Below the pieces are notes generated by a model. That model saw only the letters and a list, made by a program, of their open reading frames with translations. It searched no databases and was not told the origin of the DNA. From the NCBI RefSeq assembly GCF_904846285.1, contig NZ_CAJHAD010000013.1, forward strand, positions 1 to 64,000: a stretch of DNA of 64,000 bases, given 5' to 3'. The position numbers and the translations under genes were made by a program. Positions 60,701 to 64,000 of this stretch are shown in pieces (within the stretch, counting starts at the first letter, position 1; every line of letters starts with the position of its first letter). The stretch comes from Psychrobacter immobilis. Its GTDB lineage: Bacteria; Pseudomonadota; Gammaproteobacteria; Pseudomonadales; Moraxellaceae.

Positions 60701-62603
60701 TATCGATAGTATCAACATGCTCTAATAACAGCTCATACTCCTGCATCCAGATAGGCTGCTCTGATAAATCAAACTCATAGGTTTGCGCAGAAATAACCGA
60801 TACACCGAAATTTTCTAATACCGGTAAGACTTTGGATAAAATGACTGGCTGCTGACGACCATATAGCTTGAGATGCAGCTGATTACTGGCATCACCCGTT
60901 GACTGGTATAAATGCCAGATCATCGGTTGCTCGTCCGTCAAGTTAGCCAAACGCTTGGTGTCTTCAACCGCTGTACGCGCATCAAAGCGCTCTTGATAGG
61001 CCGCAGGAATATAGTTTAGAAATCGGCGCATTAAGGCATTGGCCTGCTGCTCGCCCACATTATCCAAAAGCATTCTTTGGTAGTTATCGCTCCATGACTG
61101 CATAAGAGCCGACAGCTTATCTTGCAGTGCCGCTGTATCTACCTCATTCACTTGACCGGGCACAGTGCGTACATGCACATGGACGCGGGCGTGTTCAGAC
61201 TCGTTAAATTCTGTCGTGAAGCCGGATGACGTACCGCCATAAGCGTTTTTTAGGACATTTTGTACTTTAATACGCAGTTCGGTATTGAACTTATCACGTG
61301 GGATATAGACCAAGCAGGAGACAAAGCGCTGATAATGATCAACGCGGCTAAATAAACGTAAGCTCTTCTTGTCTTGAAGCTGGCTAATGCCAGATACAAT
61401 AGGATATAACTCTTCGACGCTGGCTTGAAACAGATCATCACGTGGTAAAGAATTAATAACGTGCATCATTTTATGATAGGCATGGCCGTCACGTGGTAAA
61501 TCCGCCATCGCCATGATTTTGTTGGCTTTTTCACGCAGTAGCGGAATCTGTTGTACGCTTAGCTGATAGGCTTGCGCAGTAAATAGTCCAATAAAACGAT
61601 ATTCACCGATCAGTTTGCCATTGTCATCAAACTTATGAATTCCCAAAAAATCCATGTATACCGGACGGTGGACTGGTGACACACGGCTTGATTTAGACAG
61701 CATCAACACCTGAGGCTCAGTTAATAGCTTTTTAAGGTTACTCGGCAGCTCATCAAAGCTCTTTGAAAGCGCATCCTCGCTACTGCCACGCAATAGACCA
61801 AGACCACTATTACCAATTGAAAATAAGTCTAAACCCCTGTTGGCTGCTTGATTAGTCGTGCTATTAACGTCAACGTCACTTCCATCTTCCAAGCGATATT
61901 CTCGGTAGCCTAAAAATATAAAATGCTCATCCAATATCCAATCCAAAAATGCTTGAATCTCTTGCTGAGAGTAAAATACTTCAGGTAGCGGCTTAGTAGC
62001 CAGCTCCGCTTTTACGTCCATCAATTTAGTACGTATTTGTTGCCAATCGCCAACAACGATATCGAGTGTATCAATTTTTGCGAGCAGCATTTTCTTTAAG
62101 GCCGCCAACTCATCATTGTTTTGATAAGCAATTTCACAATGAATCAAAGACATGTGTGAAGTGCCACTTTCCTCTGCGCCTTCGATATGAGTAATACCAC
62201 CATTTTCATCACGTTCGATATTCATAATGATGTTGTAGGTGCGATGGACGTCAATACCTTCCGCTTCTAGGCTCATCAAAAGGGTGTCTACTAAAAATGG
62301 TCTATCGTAAGCGACTATTTGAATAACCGTATGCGAGCTATGAAAATGCTGCTCTTCGGCAATAGGATTTAAAATAGCAAGCTGCGGTTGACTACCATCA
62401 TAGGCTTTGAGAAGTGTAAAGTGATGCAGCGCCATCCCCGCTAAGTCAGTATTACTGATATTTTTTGCGGCTTCTTGATGCAGCGGCTGATAATAGCTAT
62501 GAATAAAATGGTCAAATAATGATTTGTCCTTTTGTACATAACTGGTGGCAATATCGCTTATTTGGCTAATCCGCTCTTTTGCGATATTTAGGGTGTTAGG
62601 CAT
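57753..62603 (-). CDS. gdhB: NAD-specific glutamate dehydrogenase, large (180 kDa) class
   Basis: A 1616-residue oxidative glutamate dehydrogenase converting glutamate to 2-oxoglutarate with NAD, used in amino-acid catabolism. It belongs to the large class known from Pseudomonas, Streptomyces and Psychrobacter. It has a long N-terminal ACT-like regulatory region (about residues 1-700) and a central catalytic dehydrogenase domain with [25 protein letters not shown] near residues 830-860, where the catalytic lysine lies. A helical C-terminal region completes it. Later segments NGGIGTYVK and [18 protein letters not shown] are typical of the class. The start at 62603 (MPNTLN) has AGGA 8 bases upstream; an ATG 6 bases earlier is closer than usual to that site. 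It stands alone. Confidence 0.95.
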   Translation of the reverse strand: [1616 protein letters not shown]

Positions 62604-62609
62604 ATCCAT

Positions 62610-63154
62610 TGTCCTTTGTTATAAGTTTGTTGTTCTAGTTTCTTCTGTGACTGACTTATTTTTGCTTGATGCCGATTGTTTGCAGCCATTCATCCATGCT
62701 ATTTATTAGCAGTATTTTTGTACCCCGCTTCTATATAACCATGCTTCTACACAACCGTAGTTCTGTATCATCGTGCTTATTTAGCATACGTATCGGGTAT
62801 GTAGTTAATCTCCCTTTTTTAAAATACTCGTTAAATTTTACTGGCATTCAATGGCTCAAATTGTGTATCTCATAAATAGCCATTCGCGGGTCTTTCCTGC
62901 TGCCAATCTATTAAAGTGTAACGCACCTAAGCGCATAGCTAAAGCGTACAACATCATTTCATGAATCATCAATATGTCGATAACCTTTAATAATGAGACA
63001 ATAACATCCTAATGTAGTCTAATACTTGCTGGCAGGTGGATACTCATGACAATCACGGCATTTTTTTGTTAGAATACCGCAGTATATTGAACCGTGTTCT
63101 ACTGGCTCAGTACTCACTCACACATTATGAATTTTAATGCTAAGGGCAAGACGT
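62610..63154. other. Divergent promoter region between gdhB and purD
   Basis: A 545-base stretch without a credible gene. A 69-residue open frame at 62666 lacks coding character. Three imperfect 16-bp copies (GCTTCTATATAACCAT and variants) occupy 62727-62774. The right end contains the purD promoter candidate and ribosome-binding site. Confidence 0.5.
63046..63075 (+). promoter_or_regulatory. Candidate purD promoter
   Basis: ATGACA at 63046-63051 and TAGAAT at 63070-63075 with an 18-base spacer form a fair sigma-70 promoter, about 80 bases before the purD start. The -35 box matches TTGACA in four of six positions. Confidence 0.4.
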
Positions 63155-64000
63155 ATGATGAATATTTTGGTGATTGGCTCAGGTGGTCGCGAACATGCGC
63201 TAGCATGGCAGTGTGCAAAAGACGACAACGTACAAAACATCTATGTTGCGCCCGGTAATGCTGGCACTGCCCTTGAACCTAAATGCCAAAACGTCACGTT
63301 AGAGGATTCAGCCAATACTAACGAACACAGTGCAGTCATCGAATTTTGCCAAAATAATGCCATAGACATGGTTATTGTTGGTCCAGAAGCACCCTTGGTG
63401 ACGGGTATTATCGATGCTTGCCGTGATGCTGGTATCAAAGCGTGGGGTCCAACCGCTTATTGTGCACAGCTAGAAGGCTCAAAAACCTTTGCGAAAGAAT
63501 TTATGGAACAAAACAATATTCCTACGGCTGCTTATCAAGGATTCACAGACGCTGCTGCTGCTAAAGCTTATATTGATGAGCAAGGTGCACCGATTGTTAT
63601 CAAAGCCGACGGTCTTGCTGCGGGTAAAGGCGTTATCGTTGCTGAAACCATCGAACAAGCACATGAAGCAATTGATGATATGCTTGCCGACAATAAATTT
63701 GGTGATGCAGGTAGCCGCGTGGTCGTTGAGCAGTTTTTGCAAGGTGAGGAAGCCAGCTTTATTTGTATGGTAGATGGTGAAAACATCTTACCAATGGCAA
63801 CCAGTCAAGACCATAAGCGTGCTTTTGAAGGCGATACTGGGCCAAATACAGGCGGCATGGGTGCTTACTCTCCTGCGCCTGTCGTCACTCAAGACGTTCA
63901 TAACAAGGTGATGACGCAAGTCATCCAACCTGTCGTTGAGGCGATGAAAGCCGCCGGTCATCCTTATACCGGATTTTTATATGCTGGGCTTATGATTGAT
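63155..64000 (+). CDS. purD: Phosphoribosylamine-glycine ligase PurD (5' part, runs off the window)
   Basis: The second enzyme of purine synthesis (GAR synthetase), joining glycine to phosphoribosylamine with ATP. The first 282 codons are present and open to the end of the window; the full protein is usually about 425-430 residues. Visible features are the N-terminal VIGSGGREHALAW, the GPEAPLVTGI loop, the ATP-grasp region (PIVIKADGLAAGKGVIVAET, residues about 145-165) and HKRAFEGDTGPNTGGMGAYSPAP, which carries substrate-binding and family signature residues. AAGGG lies 8 bases before the ATG at 63155. It has a promoter region of its own; what follows is not visible. Confidence 0.96.
   Translation, partial: MMNILVIGSGGREHALAWQCAKDDNVQNIYVAPGNAGTALEPKCQNVTLEDSANTNEHSAVIEFCQNNAIDMVIVGPEAPLVTGIIDACRDAGIKAWGPTAYCAQLEGSKTFAKEFMEQNNIPTAAYQGFTDAAAAKAYIDEQGAPIVIKADGLAAGKGVIVAETIEQAHEAIDDMLADNKFGDAGSRVVVEQFLQGEEASFICMVDGENILPMATSQDHKRAFEGDTGPNTGGMGAYSPAPVVTQDVHNKVMTQVIQPVVEAMKAAGHPYTGFLYAGLMID

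Noticed and set aside
62666..62875. 69-residue open frame upstream of purD
   Set aside because: Low coding character, overlaps imperfect repeats, no ribosome-binding site; treated as chance.

Overview
The window looks like a chromosomal segment of a Psychrobacter-like gammaproteobacterium (Moraxellaceae). This rests on gene content and protein character: a large 180-kDa-type NAD-glutamate dehydrogenase, a DEAD-box helicase with an arginine/glycine tail, paired bacterioferritins with bfd, Sat-type sulfate assimilation with sulfite reductase/DUF934/CysH, sbcDC and purD. Base composition is moderate, with AT-rich spacers. The genus is an inference; no rRNA or other marker gene is present.

Positions 1 to about 17,500 form an accessory island. 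From the left it holds a serine recombinase with a cluster of 9-10 bp repeats upstream. A type I restriction-modification operon follows (hsdM, hsdS, an exported protein, hsdR). Next comes a compact group on the same strand: an AbiV-like abortive-infection protein, a DUF2971 protein and an Mrr-like PD-(D/E)xK nuclease. A small Xre-type regulator faces this group. The right end carries four tightly packed minus-strand genes: three large tyrosine recombinases (454, 523 and 790 aa) and a small coiled-coil protein (164 aa). This resembles the Gamma-Mobile-Trio class of defence-carrying elements. The recombinase genes are clearly more AT-rich than their surroundings.

Positions 17,500 to 34,400 are mainly chromosomal housekeeping: small exported proteins, MtfA, a RhuM-Fic protein, an AraC-family remnant, an EamA exporter with a divergent MocR-type regulator, a DUF819 membrane protein, the DEAD-box helicase with a ~600 nt leader region, a DUF1176 protein preceded by a hexanucleotide microsatellite, a YghU-like glutathione transferase, an MFS transporter, and an iron-storage locus (two bacterioferritins, bfd with a Fur-box-like site).

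Positions 34,400 to 49,700 are a sulfur-assimilation region. It includes an ArsR-type regulator, the sulfate ABC transporter (cysA, cysW, cysT and two tandem sulfate-binding lipoproteins), sat, sulfite reductase cysI, its DUF934 partner, cysH, and cysG for the siroheme cofactor. An SDR dehydrogenase and an acyltransferase lie within it. As written, cysI is broken by an exact 58-bp tandem duplication that shifts the frame. This is either a sequence error or a young, potentially reversible loss-of-function mutation that would block sulfite reduction.

Positions 49,700 to 64,000 carry small lipoproteins (one of only 55 aa), sbcD-sbcC, a WG-repeat exported protein, NAD-glutamate dehydrogenase and the 5' part of purD, which runs off the window. 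No rRNA, tRNA, CRISPR array or complete insertion sequence was seen.
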